Assembly: GCF_900129545.1 (NCBI RefSeq)
Contig: NZ_FQWB01000001.1
Span: 1,116,001 to 1,180,000, forward strand
Length of the DNA stretch: 64,000 nt
Origin: Flavobacterium fluvii
Lineage (GTDB): Bacteria; Bacteroidota; Bacteroidia; Flavobacteriales; Flavobacteriaceae
Reading direction: 5' to 3'
Within the stretch, counting starts at the first letter, position 1. Each line of letters begins with the position of its first letter. Shown in pieces: positions 27,099-36,046 of this stretch. Under the pieces are notes generated by a model. The model was not told the origin of the DNA, made no database searches, and saw only the letters and a program-made list of their open reading frames with translations. The translations under genes were made by a program, and so were the position numbers.

Positions 27099-29267
27099 TT
27101 AATTATTTCCTGGTGCAAACGGAAATTTCAAGGACTCAAAATATTCCAAAGTTTGTGTTGGTTTTTCGACTCTTTTCGGCAATTCCTTTCCAGAAAATTG
27201 TTGAAAATACAATAGGCAAGCATCACGCCACCATTTCGCTTCTTTGTGCTGTATGTTGAGCAACATTTGAACTTCCTTGAATCGGTGTTCATCCACGTAG
27301 TTGCCCATTTTGTTCCAAGTTGATTGCATTGCAGCAACTTCGTCAACCCCTTCCTGGTATTTCAATGCCATTCCATTCCAAAGGGTTTGACCATTTTTCA
27401 GTTTGTAATCCCAAGACAAATGATGAAACCACAACAAGTCTTTTTCGGGACAAGTTTTTACATCGTCGAATATTTTGGCCGCTTCTGGTGCATATTGTGT
27501 CGTGGCCTTGCTTCCTGTTTTGGAGCGGTCAAAACCGATACCGTTTTTGTCTGCTTTGTGATAGTAAACCGGATTCCATTCCGGCCTGGAGAGGTTGCTC
27601 ACCCAAGGCCCCGGACCATAATGATGGCCGGTGTCCATAATATGGTGCAAGCCTAGTGGCGTCATATAATTCACCACCGCTTCCCTGGATTTCAGCAACA
27701 TTTCTTTCACGGGATTCACAAAATTTTCATCATTGGAAAAAGTCATTCGCAACCATTCATCGGCGATAGCTTCTGAATCAAGATTAGGATTCCAAGCCAA
27801 TCGCCCAAAACCGTACCAATTCGCTTGCGCAAATGGATGACCCGTCCAGTTGATGTCGTTGCCGATATTGGCAACACCCGCAATTCCGGTAATTTTGTGA
27901 TTGTCCAATGAACCATCGATTACTTTGGCGACCGTGGAGCCTTTCCCTTTTCGATAAGTATCGGATTTCAAAACTTCTTGGAATAATTTCGGTAAATAAA
28001 CCAAGTGGGTGCTGAAACCCAAATATTCCTGCGTGATTTGAAATTCCATCATCAAGGGCGTTTTTGGCATGGCGCCAAACATGGGATGAAAAGGTTCCCT
28101 GGGTTGAAAATCAATAGCGCCATTTTTTACCTGGACAATCACGTTATTCCTGAATTGACCATCATAAGGAACAAATTCGCTGTAGGCTTGTTTAGCTCTA
28201 TCATCGACATCGTGCTCCGAATATACAAAGGCTCGCCACATCACTATTCCGCCAAAAGGAGCCACGGCATCGGCCAACATATTGGCTCCGTCAACGTGGT
28301 TTCGACCATAATTTTGTGGGCCAGGTTGTCCTTCAGAATTGGCTTTTACCAAGAATCCGCCAAAATCTGGAATCCTTTTATAAATTTCCTTGGTTTTTTC
28401 TTTCCACCAATTTTTCACTTCGGCATCATAAGGATCGGCAGTTTTCAATCCTCCAATTTCTATTGGAGCCGAAAATCTCGCTGTTAAATATACTTTTATT
28501 CCATAAGGTCTAAATGTATTTGCCAAAGCTTCCACTTTTTCTAAATATTGGGGAGTCAGGATTAAGGCATTGGCGTTTACATTGTTCAAAACCGTTCCAT
28601 TGATACCTATTGAAGCATTCGCACGTGCATAATCGATGTAACGTTGGTCAATAAAATCAGGTAATTTTTGCCAATTCCAAAGTGAAAAACCGGCATAACC
28701 ACGTTCAACAGTTCGGTTTAAATTATCCCAATGATTCAGTATTCGAACGTTAATTTTTGGAGCATCCGCGATGTTTACATTTTCGATGGATGTTTTGGTT
28801 TGGAGCAGTCTCAAAAAATGGAATACGCCATAAAATACGCCGACATCGGTTTTGCCCGTAATAAGAATGTGATTTTTGCTTTTTACTTGTATGGTTTTAA
28901 TGATGTAGCCTTCGTCATTAATTTGGTCAAATTCTTTTTTCAGGTTTTTCAGAATATCTTCATCAAGAGAAGATTTAGAACCAAAAATCAATGCATTTTC
29001 GCTGTCAATATTTTGTTGAACTTCAATTTTGGTATCTAATAAACCAGAAAGTCCCAATTGCAACTCTTTTGAAGCCACTTGAATTGTTTCGGAATTCTCC
29101 AAAGCAACAATTCCATTGATTTTGGATTTATATTCCGTGGCCAATTTCGAATCTTGGACTTTTGCATATTGCAACCATAATTTATAATCCTCTTGCGCAG
29201 ATACGTTAAGAGAAATCATCAGCATGGGTAATAGAAACAGGATGTATATATATGGTAAACGATTCAT
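27099..29267 (-). CDS. GH67 alpha-glucuronidase
   Basis: 722 residues, the family size. The signal peptide is YIYILFLLPMLMISLNVSAQ. GH67 features are clear: YDKLWLQY-like opening (EDYKLWLQYAKVQ), GYAGFSLWNWQKLPD, ARFSAPIEIGGLKTADPYD, DFGGFLVKANSEGQPGPQNY, WRAFVYSEHDVDDRAKQAY, LGFSTHLVYLPKLFQEVL and GLHHIMDTGHHYGPGPWV. The enzyme removes 4-O-methyl-D-glucuronate from the non-reducing terminal xylose of xylo-oligosaccharides, most likely in the periplasm. It starts the GH67-GH10-GH10 operon and is divergent from GH3, with a LacI-type operator in the 233-base space between them. Confidence 0.96.
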   Translation of the reverse strand: MNRLPYIYILFLLPMLMISLNVSAQEDYKLWLQYAKVQDSKLATEYKSKINGIVALENSETIQVASKELQLGLSGLLDTKIEVQQNIDSENALIFGSKSSLDEDILKNLKKEFDQINDEGYIIKTIQVKSKNHILITGKTDVGVFYGVFHFLRLLQTKTSIENVNIADAPKINVRILNHWDNLNRTVERGYAGFSLWNWQKLPDFIDQRYIDYARANASIGINGTVLNNVNANALILTPQYLEKVEALANTFRPYGIKVYLTARFSAPIEIGGLKTADPYDAEVKNWWKEKTKEIYKRIPDFGGFLVKANSEGQPGPQNYGRNHVDGANMLADAVAPFGGIVMWRAFVYSEHDVDDRAKQAYSEFVPYDGQFRNNVIVQVKNGAIDFQPREPFHPMFGAMPKTPLMMEFQITQEYLGFSTHLVYLPKLFQEVLKSDTYRKGKGSTVAKVIDGSLDNHKITGIAGVANIGNDINWTGHPFAQANWYGFGRLAWNPNLDSEAIADEWLRMTFSNDENFVNPVKEMLLKSREAVVNYMTPLGLHHIMDTGHHYGPGPWVSNLSRPEWNPVYYHKADKNGIGFDRSKTGSKATTQYAPEAAKIFDDVKTCPEKDLLWFHHLSWDYKLKNGQTLWNGMALKYQEGVDEVAAMQSTWNKMGNYVDEHRFKEVQMLLNIQHKEAKWWRDACLLYFQQFSGKELPKRVEKPTQTLEYFESLKFPFAPGNN

Positions 29268-29386
29268 GGTTGTTCTTTATTTTTTATGACATTAAAACTC
29301 TTCTTTAAAGAAAGAGGAAATATATGGAATCATAAGTTTTTAAGTTATATTTTTTTCTGGTTTTAATAATTATATCGTTTTTTATT

Positions 29387-29408
29387 TATATTTGCAATCG
29401 GTTGCGTA
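29387..29408 (+). promoter_or_regulatory. GH3 promoter -7 box with adjoining LacI-type operator (shared with GH67)
   Basis: TATATTTG (29387-29394), a full -7 match, runs straight into the palindrome GCAATCGGTTGC (29394-29405). The expected transcription start falls inside the palindrome. On the minus strand, TTG inside the same palindrome is followed after 20 bases by TATAATTA, a weak -7, which could serve GH67 in the way seen at susC. One operator may thus control both divergent operons. Confidence 0.75.
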
Positions 29409-29500
29409 AAAGTAAAACATTGAGGCATATAAAAAAAATTTTCCAGTATTTTTTTTATATTCGTAAAAAAATAGATAAAATTTTAAGAAATATCCCAAAT

Positions 29501-31738
29501 ATGAAAATAATTTCAAAAAACACTGTACTTGCTTTATTGTTGATGGTGATACTTCCTTGCAAAGGGCAAGTCATTGATAAAAAAAAACAGGATTTACCTT
29601 TTTACAATACTTCATTGTCAATTGATGCAAGGATTCAAGACCTGATTTCCAGATTGACATTGGAAGAAAAGGCAGATCAAATGATGAACAATACATCGGC
29701 AATCGAGCGTTTGGGAATTCTTCCTTATAGTTATTGGAATGAAGCGCTTCACGGCGTGGGTCGTTCCGGAATTGCAACCGTTTTTCCTCAAGCGATTGGG
29801 CTCGGAGCCACTTTCGACAGTGATTTGGCTTACAGGGTTTCTTCCGCAATTTCCGATGAAGCTCGGGCGATGCACAATGCGGCAAAAGCCAAAGGCTTCA
29901 ACAAACAATACGGTGGATTGACTTTTTGGACGCCCAATATCAATATTTTCAGGGATCCTCGTTGGGGTCGTGGCCAGGAAACCTATGGTGAAGACCCTTT
30001 CTTGACCGCCACCATTGGAACTGCATTTGTAAAAGGTTTGCAAGGGGATGATCCCAATTATTTAAAGACTGCGGCTTGTGCCAAACACTTTGCCGTACAT
30101 AGTGGTCCAGAAAAATTGCGACACGAATTTAATGCCGAAGTGACGAAAAAAGACCTTTGGGAAACCTATTTGCCGGCTTTTCAAGCATTGGTGGAAGCTA
30201 AAGTGGAGTCCGTTATGTGTGCTTACAACAGTACTGACGGAGAACCTTGTTGTGCGAACAAATACTTGATTACGGATGTTTTAAGGAAACAATGGCATTT
30301 TAAAGGACACGTGGTAACCGATTGTGGAGCGATAGACGATTTTTATACCCCAAAAGACAAAGGCGGACACGGGACCGTAAAAACACAAGCCGAAGCTGCG
30401 GTATTGGTATTAAAAAGCGGGGTAAGCCTGAATTGTGGAAGTTCATACAAAGCCTTGCCAGAAGCAGTTAAAGAAGGATTGATTACGGAAAAAGAAATTG
30501 ACAATCAATTGGCAGTTTTATTGAGAACCAGATTTAAACTCGGTTTGTTTGATCCAATGGGAAGTAATCCTTATGATGCTATTTCTGCTGATGTAGTGAA
30601 CAGTAAAGCGCATCGAGAATTGGCAAAAGAAGTGGCGCAAAAGGGAATTGTTTTGTTGAAAAACAATGGCATTTTGCCCTTAAAAAATGACCTTTCCAAA
30701 TATTTTGTCACAGGACCTAATGCAACAAATACTGATGTTTTATTGGGAAATTATTATGGTGTAAACCCAAATTTAGTTACCATTCTAGAAGGAGTGGCTG
30801 GGGCAATTGACAAAGCCAGCCAACTGAACTACACTTTGGGAACAATGCTGAATCAAGCTCCCGTGAACCCAATAGATTGGTCAACCGGGAATGCGGCAAA
30901 CAGTGATGCGACCATTGTGGCTTTAGGAATTTCAGGACTGATAGAAGGAGAAGAAGGAGAATCAATCGCATCACCAACTGCCGGAGATCGATTGGATTAT
31001 AATTTGCCTCAAAATCAAATTGAATACCTCAAAAAATTAAGAAAAGCTGCCGACAAAAATCCGGAAAACAAAAAACCAATAATTGCCGTTATTACAGGAG
31101 GAAGTCCAATGAATCTTGCCGAAGTGCAGGAATTGGCCGATGCTGTTTTATTGGTTTGGTATCCAGGCGAAGAAGGGGGAACTGCAGTTGCGAATGTTAT
31201 TTTCGGAAAAATAGCGCCTTCCGGAAAATTGCCAATTACATTTCCTAAATCTTTGGGACAATTGCCTCCTTATGAAAATTATGCAATGAAAGGGCGGACT
31301 TATAAATACATGAATGTAGATCCATTATATCCGTTTGGATTTGGATTGAGTTACACCAACTTTACGTATGGAGAAGCCAAAGTCTCTTCAACAAAAATTT
31401 CCAAAAAAGACAATCTCAGAGTTGCTGTAAAAGTGACCAATTCAGGAAAAGTAAAATCGGATGAAGTGGTACAGTTGTATGTTTCCGATTTGGTGGCTTC
31501 GGTTGAAGTGCCTAATTTTCAATTGACTAACATCAAACGAATCACTTTGGAGCCTGGAGAATCGACTGAAGTTTCGTTCCAGTTGACGCCAAAAGCATTC
31601 GAAATGGTGAAAAATGATGGTTCAAGAGTTATAGAATCAGGAGAATTCAAAATATATGTGGGCGGTTCCAGCCCGATGAAGAGAAGTTTTGAATTGGGAG
31701 CACCTAAGATGGCTGAGGCCGTAATTGCAATAAAATAG
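29501..31738 (+). CDS. GH3 beta-xylosidase/beta-glucosidase-type enzyme
   Basis: 745 residues from the start MKIISKNTVLALLLMVILP, which begins a signal peptide; the frame is open 33 codons upstream across the operator, so the inner start is correct. The (alpha/beta)8 domain contains WTPNINIFRDPRWGRGQETY, KHFAVHSGPE and the nucleophile Asp274 in VVTDCGAIDD. The second alpha/beta domain includes VITGGSPMNLAEVQELADAV, and the fibronectin-III-like C-terminus starts near 650. GPEKLRHEFNAEV and SLNCGSSY resemble GH3 xylosidases. It would release xylose from xylo-oligosaccharides in the periplasm. It is co-transcribed with the SASA esterase 16 bases downstream. Confidence 0.92.
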   Translation: MKIISKNTVLALLLMVILPCKGQVIDKKKQDLPFYNTSLSIDARIQDLISRLTLEEKADQMMNNTSAIERLGILPYSYWNEALHGVGRSGIATVFPQAIGLGATFDSDLAYRVSSAISDEARAMHNAAKAKGFNKQYGGLTFWTPNINIFRDPRWGRGQETYGEDPFLTATIGTAFVKGLQGDDPNYLKTAACAKHFAVHSGPEKLRHEFNAEVTKKDLWETYLPAFQALVEAKVESVMCAYNSTDGEPCCANKYLITDVLRKQWHFKGHVVTDCGAIDDFYTPKDKGGHGTVKTQAEAAVLVLKSGVSLNCGSSYKALPEAVKEGLITEKEIDNQLAVLLRTRFKLGLFDPMGSNPYDAISADVVNSKAHRELAKEVAQKGIVLLKNNGILPLKNDLSKYFVTGPNATNTDVLLGNYYGVNPNLVTILEGVAGAIDKASQLNYTLGTMLNQAPVNPIDWSTGNAANSDATIVALGISGLIEGEEGESIASPTAGDRLDYNLPQNQIEYLKKLRKAADKNPENKKPIIAVITGGSPMNLAEVQELADAVLLVWYPGEEGGTAVANVIFGKIAPSGKLPITFPKSLGQLPPYENYAMKGRTYKYMNVDPLYPFGFGLSYTNFTYGEAKVSSTKISKKDNLRVAVKVTNSGKVKSDEVVQLYVSDLVASVEVPNFQLTNIKRITLEPGESTEVSFQLTPKAFEMVKNDGSRVIESGEFKIYVGGSSPMKRSFELGAPKMAEAVIAIK

Positions 31739-31754
31739 CATAAAAATATCTAAA

Positions 31755-33692
31755 ATGAATAAATTAAAAATTGCATTAATTGTTCTTCTTTTCATTCCAT
31801 CGAATGAACTTTTTTCCCAAATTAAATTGCCTAGATTAATAAGTAATGGGATTGTTTTGCAAAGAAACGTGAAAGTGAAAATTTGGGGTTGGGCTTCGCC
31901 AAAGGAAAAAATCAAATTGGAATTCAAAACCAAAACCTATTCAACCGAAGCCGATCAAGAAGGTAATTGGACTATAATGTTGCCTTCTCAAAAGGCTGGT
32001 GGGCCTTATGAAATGGTTTTGAAAGCGAGCAATGAAATAAAAATTCAAGACATATTATTTGGTGATGTTTGGATTTGTTCCGGGCAATCGAATATGGAAC
32101 TTCCGATGGAACGCGTAAAAGAAAAGTATGGGGAAGTCATCAAAAATTCTAAAAATACCAATATTCGACAGTTTTTAGTGCCCGACAAATATGATTTCAA
32201 AAATCCAAAAACCGATTTAGACTCCGGAAATTGGTTATCTGCCAATCCTGAAAACGTGCTCGAATTTTCTGCCGTGGCTTACTTGTTTGCCAAGGAAATC
32301 TATGAAAAACAACATGTTCCCATTGGTTTAATCAATTCGGCTTTAGGTGGTTCTCCGGTGGAATCCTGGATGAGTGAAGAGGCTTTGGTTGCGTTTCCAA
32401 AAGCACATGAAGAGGCGCAGAAATTCAAAAACGACGAAAGAATCAAGCAAATAGAAACCAGCGACAAAAAAAGAAATGAAGATTGGTATGCGCTTATAAA
32501 TGCGAATGACAAAGGACTTTCGGACAAAAACGCACAATGGGGTCAAACCAATATCAATGATAATGATTGGTCGAAAATGCAAATTCCGGGTTATTGGGCA
32601 GACCAATCCATCGGGAAAGTAAACGGGGCGGTTTGGTTTCGAAAAGAAATTGAAGTGCCAAAAGCAATGGTCGGCAAACCTGCCAAATTGTTTATGGGTC
32701 GAATTGTCGATCAAGATTTCGTGTATGTAAATGGCGAATTCGTTGGAACTACAGGCTATCAATATCCTCCACGTCGTTATGAAGTAAAACCGACAATTTT
32801 GAAGGAAGGAAAAAACACCATAGCCATTCGAGTAATCAACAGTATTGGCAACGGTGGATTTGTTTTGGATAAACCATATTATTTGGCCGTGGGAAAAGAC
32901 ACGATTGATTTAAAAGGAGAATGGAAAAGCAAATTAGGCACGGAAATGAAGCCGTTGCAAGGGCCAACATTCATTCGTTGGAAACCAGTAGGATTGTACA
33001 ATGCGATGATTGCACCATTGTTGAATTTAAAAATCAAGGGTGTTTTGTGGTATCAAGGCGAAGCCAATACTTTTAATGCCAAAGAATATGCGCAAACATT
33101 CCCTGCCATGATTAGTGATTGGAGAGCGAAATGGGGACAAGGCAATTTTCCTTTTCTATTCGTGCAATTGGCCAATTTCATGGAAGATTATCCAGAACCT
33201 AGGGAAAGCAATTGGGCGGCTTTAAGACAATCGCAACTGGAAACGCTAAAGGTTAAAAATACCGGAATGGCCGTCACGATAGATGTTGGCGAATGGAATG
33301 ACATTCATCCCTTGAACAAAGATGCAGTGGGACATCGTTTGGCTTTATTGGCAAGCAAAATGATTTATGGAGAAAACAAAATTACTGCTTCAAGTCCAAT
33401 GCCTAATGATTCTAAATTCGAAAAGGATAAAGTAATTATTAGGTTTGCCAATGTTGGAGGCGGATTGACCATAAAAAAAGGAACGGAATTAAAGTCGTTC
33501 GCCATTTCCAATGACGGAGTCAATTTTGTTTGGGCAAATGCCAAAATAACAGGAAATAAAGTCGAAGTTTGGAATGATAAAATCAGTAATCCAACGGTGG
33601 TTCGATACGCTTGGGATAACAATCCAGCTGCGGCCAATTTATTTTCAAAAGAAGGATTGCCGTCAACACCATTTGAAGTGAAAAAGAAATAA
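31755..33692 (+). CDS. SASA-domain carbohydrate acetylesterase with inserted jelly roll (CE20-like)
   Basis: 645 residues. Signal peptide IALIVLLFIPSNELFSQ. The SGNH-hydrolase core starts with the nucleophile Ser112 in CSGQSNMELPMERV, continues with GGSPVESWMSEE and VLWYQGEAN near 430, and ends with Asp515/His518 in DIHPLNKDAVGHRL. Between the two halves (about 265-385) is a beta-sandwich of GH2 sugar-binding type (WFRKEIEVPKAMVG, YVNGEFVGTTGYQYPPRRYE). That nesting matches the sialate O-acetylesterase family and the CE20 xylan or xyloglucan acetylesterases. It follows GH3 by 16 bases. In this locus acetyl removal from xylo-oligosaccharides is the likely role. Sialate esterase annotation would be misleading. 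Confidence 0.85.
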   Translation: MNKLKIALIVLLFIPSNELFSQIKLPRLISNGIVLQRNVKVKIWGWASPKEKIKLEFKTKTYSTEADQEGNWTIMLPSQKAGGPYEMVLKASNEIKIQDILFGDVWICSGQSNMELPMERVKEKYGEVIKNSKNTNIRQFLVPDKYDFKNPKTDLDSGNWLSANPENVLEFSAVAYLFAKEIYEKQHVPIGLINSALGGSPVESWMSEEALVAFPKAHEEAQKFKNDERIKQIETSDKKRNEDWYALINANDKGLSDKNAQWGQTNINDNDWSKMQIPGYWADQSIGKVNGAVWFRKEIEVPKAMVGKPAKLFMGRIVDQDFVYVNGEFVGTTGYQYPPRRYEVKPTILKEGKNTIAIRVINSIGNGGFVLDKPYYLAVGKDTIDLKGEWKSKLGTEMKPLQGPTFIRWKPVGLYNAMIAPLLNLKIKGVLWYQGEANTFNAKEYAQTFPAMISDWRAKWGQGNFPFLFVQLANFMEDYPEPRESNWAALRQSQLETLKVKNTGMAVTIDVGEWNDIHPLNKDAVGHRLALLASKMIYGENKITASSPMPNDSKFEKDKVIIRFANVGGGLTIKKGTELKSFAISNDGVNFVWANAKITGNKVEVWNDKISNPTVVRYAWDNNPAAANLFSKEGLPSTPFEVKKK

Positions 33693-33695
33693 TTG

Positions 33696-33737
33696 AAAAA
33701 ACTCCTTGAACTTTGAAATAAGCGCAAGGAGTTTTTT
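33696..33737. terminator. bidirectional terminator between SASA esterase and LacI regulator
   Basis: AAAAAACTCCTTG (33696-33708) pairs perfectly with 33725-33737, with a 16-base loop and T runs on both strands, between two convergent genes. Confidence 0.92.
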
Positions 33738-33761
33738 CATGATTTACTGTGAAAAATGGGT

Positions 33762-34793
33762 TTATATTTTCTTTGAAGATTCGCGAACCAATACTTCGGT
33801 GTTCAAAAAAGTAATCTCTTTCACTTCGTCCTTTTTGGGGAATTTAATACTCTTTAAAATAATTTCAGCCGACATTTGTCCCATTTTTTCCGCAGGATGG
33901 GTAATTGTGGATAAATTGGGGTCTATGATTTGGGAAATAGGGTCGTTGTTAAAACCTATAACCGCTAATTCTTCAGGAACTTTAATGCCTCTTTTTTTGG
34001 CGCATTGTATGGCACTTACCGCCATGATATCTCCCGACGCGAATATTCCGTCAGGACGATTTTTTAAATCCAATAATTTATTGCTTGATTTTACGCCTTC
34101 TTCGTAGGTTACGGTTTTCAAATCGGCTATAAGTTCTTCTTCCACGGGCAAGCCGTGTTTTTTCAAAGCATCCATATAGCCCCTCATTCTTTCGGTATAT
34201 AGATTGCCGAACTTGGAACCGGCAGTTAGGTGTCCGATGCGAGTGCAGCCTTGTTCGATGAGATGTGTCGTGGCTTTGTAGCCGGCGGCGTAGTTGTCTA
34301 TTATTACACGAAAGGTGTTGAAATCTTTGGGAACTCTGTCCACGAAAACCAATGGAATGTTGTTGCTGACAAACTGTTGAAAATGAGAAGTGTCAATTGT
34401 TTTCATTGCCAAGGAACAAATAATGCCGCTTACCCTGCTTCCGTACAATGATTTTGCCATGCTCACTTCCTCTTCATACGAGTCATGGGATTGCATGATA
34501 ATTACGTTGTATCCTGATTTTCGAGCCGTTATTTCTATCCCGCTAATCAATGAAGAAAGGAAGGGCTGGGTAACGGTCGGGATTAAAACGCCTATGGTGT
34601 TGGTTTTGTTGCCTCTCAATCCCGCTGCCAAAGTATTGGGGACATAGCCCATTTCCTCGGCGGTTTTTTTTACTTTTTTAATCGTTTTACTACTGATTGT
34701 CGGATGGTCTTTTAACGCTCTTGAAATGGTTGAGGTCGCAAGATTTAATTTTTCGGCAATGTCGTAGATGGTAACATCTTTATTTTCTTCCAT
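33762..34793 (-). CDS. LacI-family transcriptional regulator of the xylan locus
   Basis: 343 residues with the start at MEENKDVTIYDIAEKL. The helix-turn-helix and hinge (TIYDIAEKLNLATSTISRAL, MGYVPNTLAAGLRGNKT) cover residues 8-60. The periplasmic-binding-like effector domain follows (NTIGVLIPTVTQPFLSSLIS, IPLVFVDRVPKDFNTFRV, RPDGIFASGDIMAVSAIQCA, LAVIGFNNDPISQIIDPNLS). LacI dimers bind palindromes with a central CG, and three such sites lie at susC, GPH and GH3/GH67, so this protein is the likely regulator of the locus. No such site was seen before its own gene. The effector is probably a xylo-oligosaccharide or xylose; this is inferred. Confidence 0.93.
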   Translation of the reverse strand: MEENKDVTIYDIAEKLNLATSTISRALKDHPTISSKTIKKVKKTAEEMGYVPNTLAAGLRGNKTNTIGVLIPTVTQPFLSSLISGIEITARKSGYNVIIMQSHDSYEEEVSMAKSLYGSRVSGIICSLAMKTIDTSHFQQFVSNNIPLVFVDRVPKDFNTFRVIIDNYAAGYKATTHLIEQGCTRIGHLTAGSKFGNLYTERMRGYMDALKKHGLPVEEELIADLKTVTYEEGVKSSNKLLDLKNRPDGIFASGDIMAVSAIQCAKKRGIKVPEELAVIGFNNDPISQIIDPNLSTITHPAEKMGQMSAEIILKSIKFPKKDEVKEITFLNTEVLVRESSKKI

Positions 34794-35005
34794 ATAATTA
34801 AAAAAAATGAATAACAAATATACTGTTTTTTGACTAACGGTATTCTCTAACTAATCTTGTGAACTAATCAAATTGTAATAAAATAAATAACACTCCGTTT
34901 TTGATTTATTATCGGGAATATTAGTGGTAATGAAGTATATTCGCAATATAATAAGTTTTTAGAAAAAAAAGAGGCTTTAATGCTTTTTATATTAAAAAAA
35001 ACAAT

Positions 35006-35036
35006 TACTTTAGCGTACCGGAACAGAACAGTACGC
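35006..35036 (+). promoter_or_regulatory. xyl operon promoter and candidate XylR operator
   Basis: TACTTTAG (35006-35013) matches the -7 box in seven of eight positions. Directly downstream GCGTAC (35013-35018) and GTACGC (35031-35036) form a perfect inverted repeat with 12 bases between, centred about one and a half helical turns apart. It ends five bases before the regulator start codon, which suggests autoregulation of the xylR-xylB-xylA operon. Confidence 0.55.
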
Positions 35037-35041
35037 AAATT

Positions 35042-36043
35042 ATGAACGAAAAGAGCTTTGTCTTCAATATTAATCACGAAAGTGATATTCCCAAGTACCA
35101 GCAATTGGTAAATTCCATCAATAATGCGGTTGCTGAAAATTTCTTGAACAAGGGCGATTTGTTGCCTTCAGTAAATAATATTTGCAAAGATAACAAACTC
35201 TCCAGGGATACTGTTTTCAAGGCGTATTCAATTTTGAAAGAGCAAAACGTTATAGAATCGGTACCCAATAAAGGTTATTATGTAGCTGGTGAAACCCGAA
35301 AAGTGCTTTTGGTTTTGGATACTTTCAAGGCGTATAAAGAGGTTTTATATCACTCCTTCGTGAATAATTTGCCCGACAATATCATTACCGACGTACAATT
35401 TCACCATTACAACATCGACAATTTTAAAACCATCATCAACAACAGTGTTGGCAAGTATTACAAATATGTCGTGATGAATTTTGACCATAAAGACGTGGCT
35501 TCGGTATTGAATAATATTTCCAATGAAAAATTATTGTTGATTGACTGGAACATTCATTCCAAACCAAAGAACAATTATGTTTTCCAGGATTTCGGAAAAG
35601 CTTTTTATGAATCGTTGACAGAGGCCGTGGACTTGTTCAGGAAATACAAATCAATAGATTTCGTGTATCCCAATTTTACCAATCATCCAATCGAGACGGT
35701 TACTTTTTTCAAGAAATTTTGCAAGGAATTTGGATTTGATTACAATGTTATTACCAATCCGAAGGAATTCGACATAGAGAAAAACAAGGCTTATGTAGGA
35801 GTGAGTGACAGGATGCTTGGCGTATTCTTGGAGCAATGTCGAGAAAAAGATTTTGAACCTGGTGTTGATGTTGGTTTCTTGTCCTACAATGAAACGCCAA
35901 TGAAAAAATTCATCTATAAAGGAATTTCGGTGGTTTCAACAGATTTCAAGGAATTGGGAACCAAAGGAGCCGAATTTATTACGAAAGACGAACCGATGCA
36001 GTGTTACGTACCGACAAAATTAGTAATTAGAGAATCATTATAA
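35042..36043 (+). CDS. GntR-family regulator with LacI-type sensor (xylose module, XylR-like)
   Basis: 333 residues. The GntR winged helix is at 10-80 (DIPKYQQLVNSINNAVAENF, LLPSVNNICKDNKLSRDTVF, NVIESVPNKGYYV). The remainder is a periplasmic-binding-type sensor (VGFLSYNETPMKKFIYKGIS, VVSTDFKELGTKGAEF). It is the first gene of an operon with xylB (three bases later) and xylA, so it should sense xylose or a derivative. An inverted repeat just before the start is a candidate operator. It is a paralogue of the regulator at 4845-5843. Confidence 0.88.
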   Translation: MNEKSFVFNINHESDIPKYQQLVNSINNAVAENFLNKGDLLPSVNNICKDNKLSRDTVFKAYSILKEQNVIESVPNKGYYVAGETRKVLLVLDTFKAYKEVLYHSFVNNLPDNIITDVQFHHYNIDNFKTIINNSVGKYYKYVVMNFDHKDVASVLNNISNEKLLLIDWNIHSKPKNNYVFQDFGKAFYESLTEAVDLFRKYKSIDFVYPNFTNHPIETVTFFKKFCKEFGFDYNVITNPKEFDIEKNKAYVGVSDRMLGVFLEQCREKDFEPGVDVGFLSYNETPMKKFIYKGISVVSTDFKELGTKGAEFITKDEPMQCYVPTKLVIRESL

Positions 36044-36046
36044 GTT

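Noticed and set aside
29402..29500. Longer start for the GH3 gene
   Set aside because: The upstream start lies inside the LacI-type operator and the expected transcription start; MKIISKN begins a proper signal peptide.
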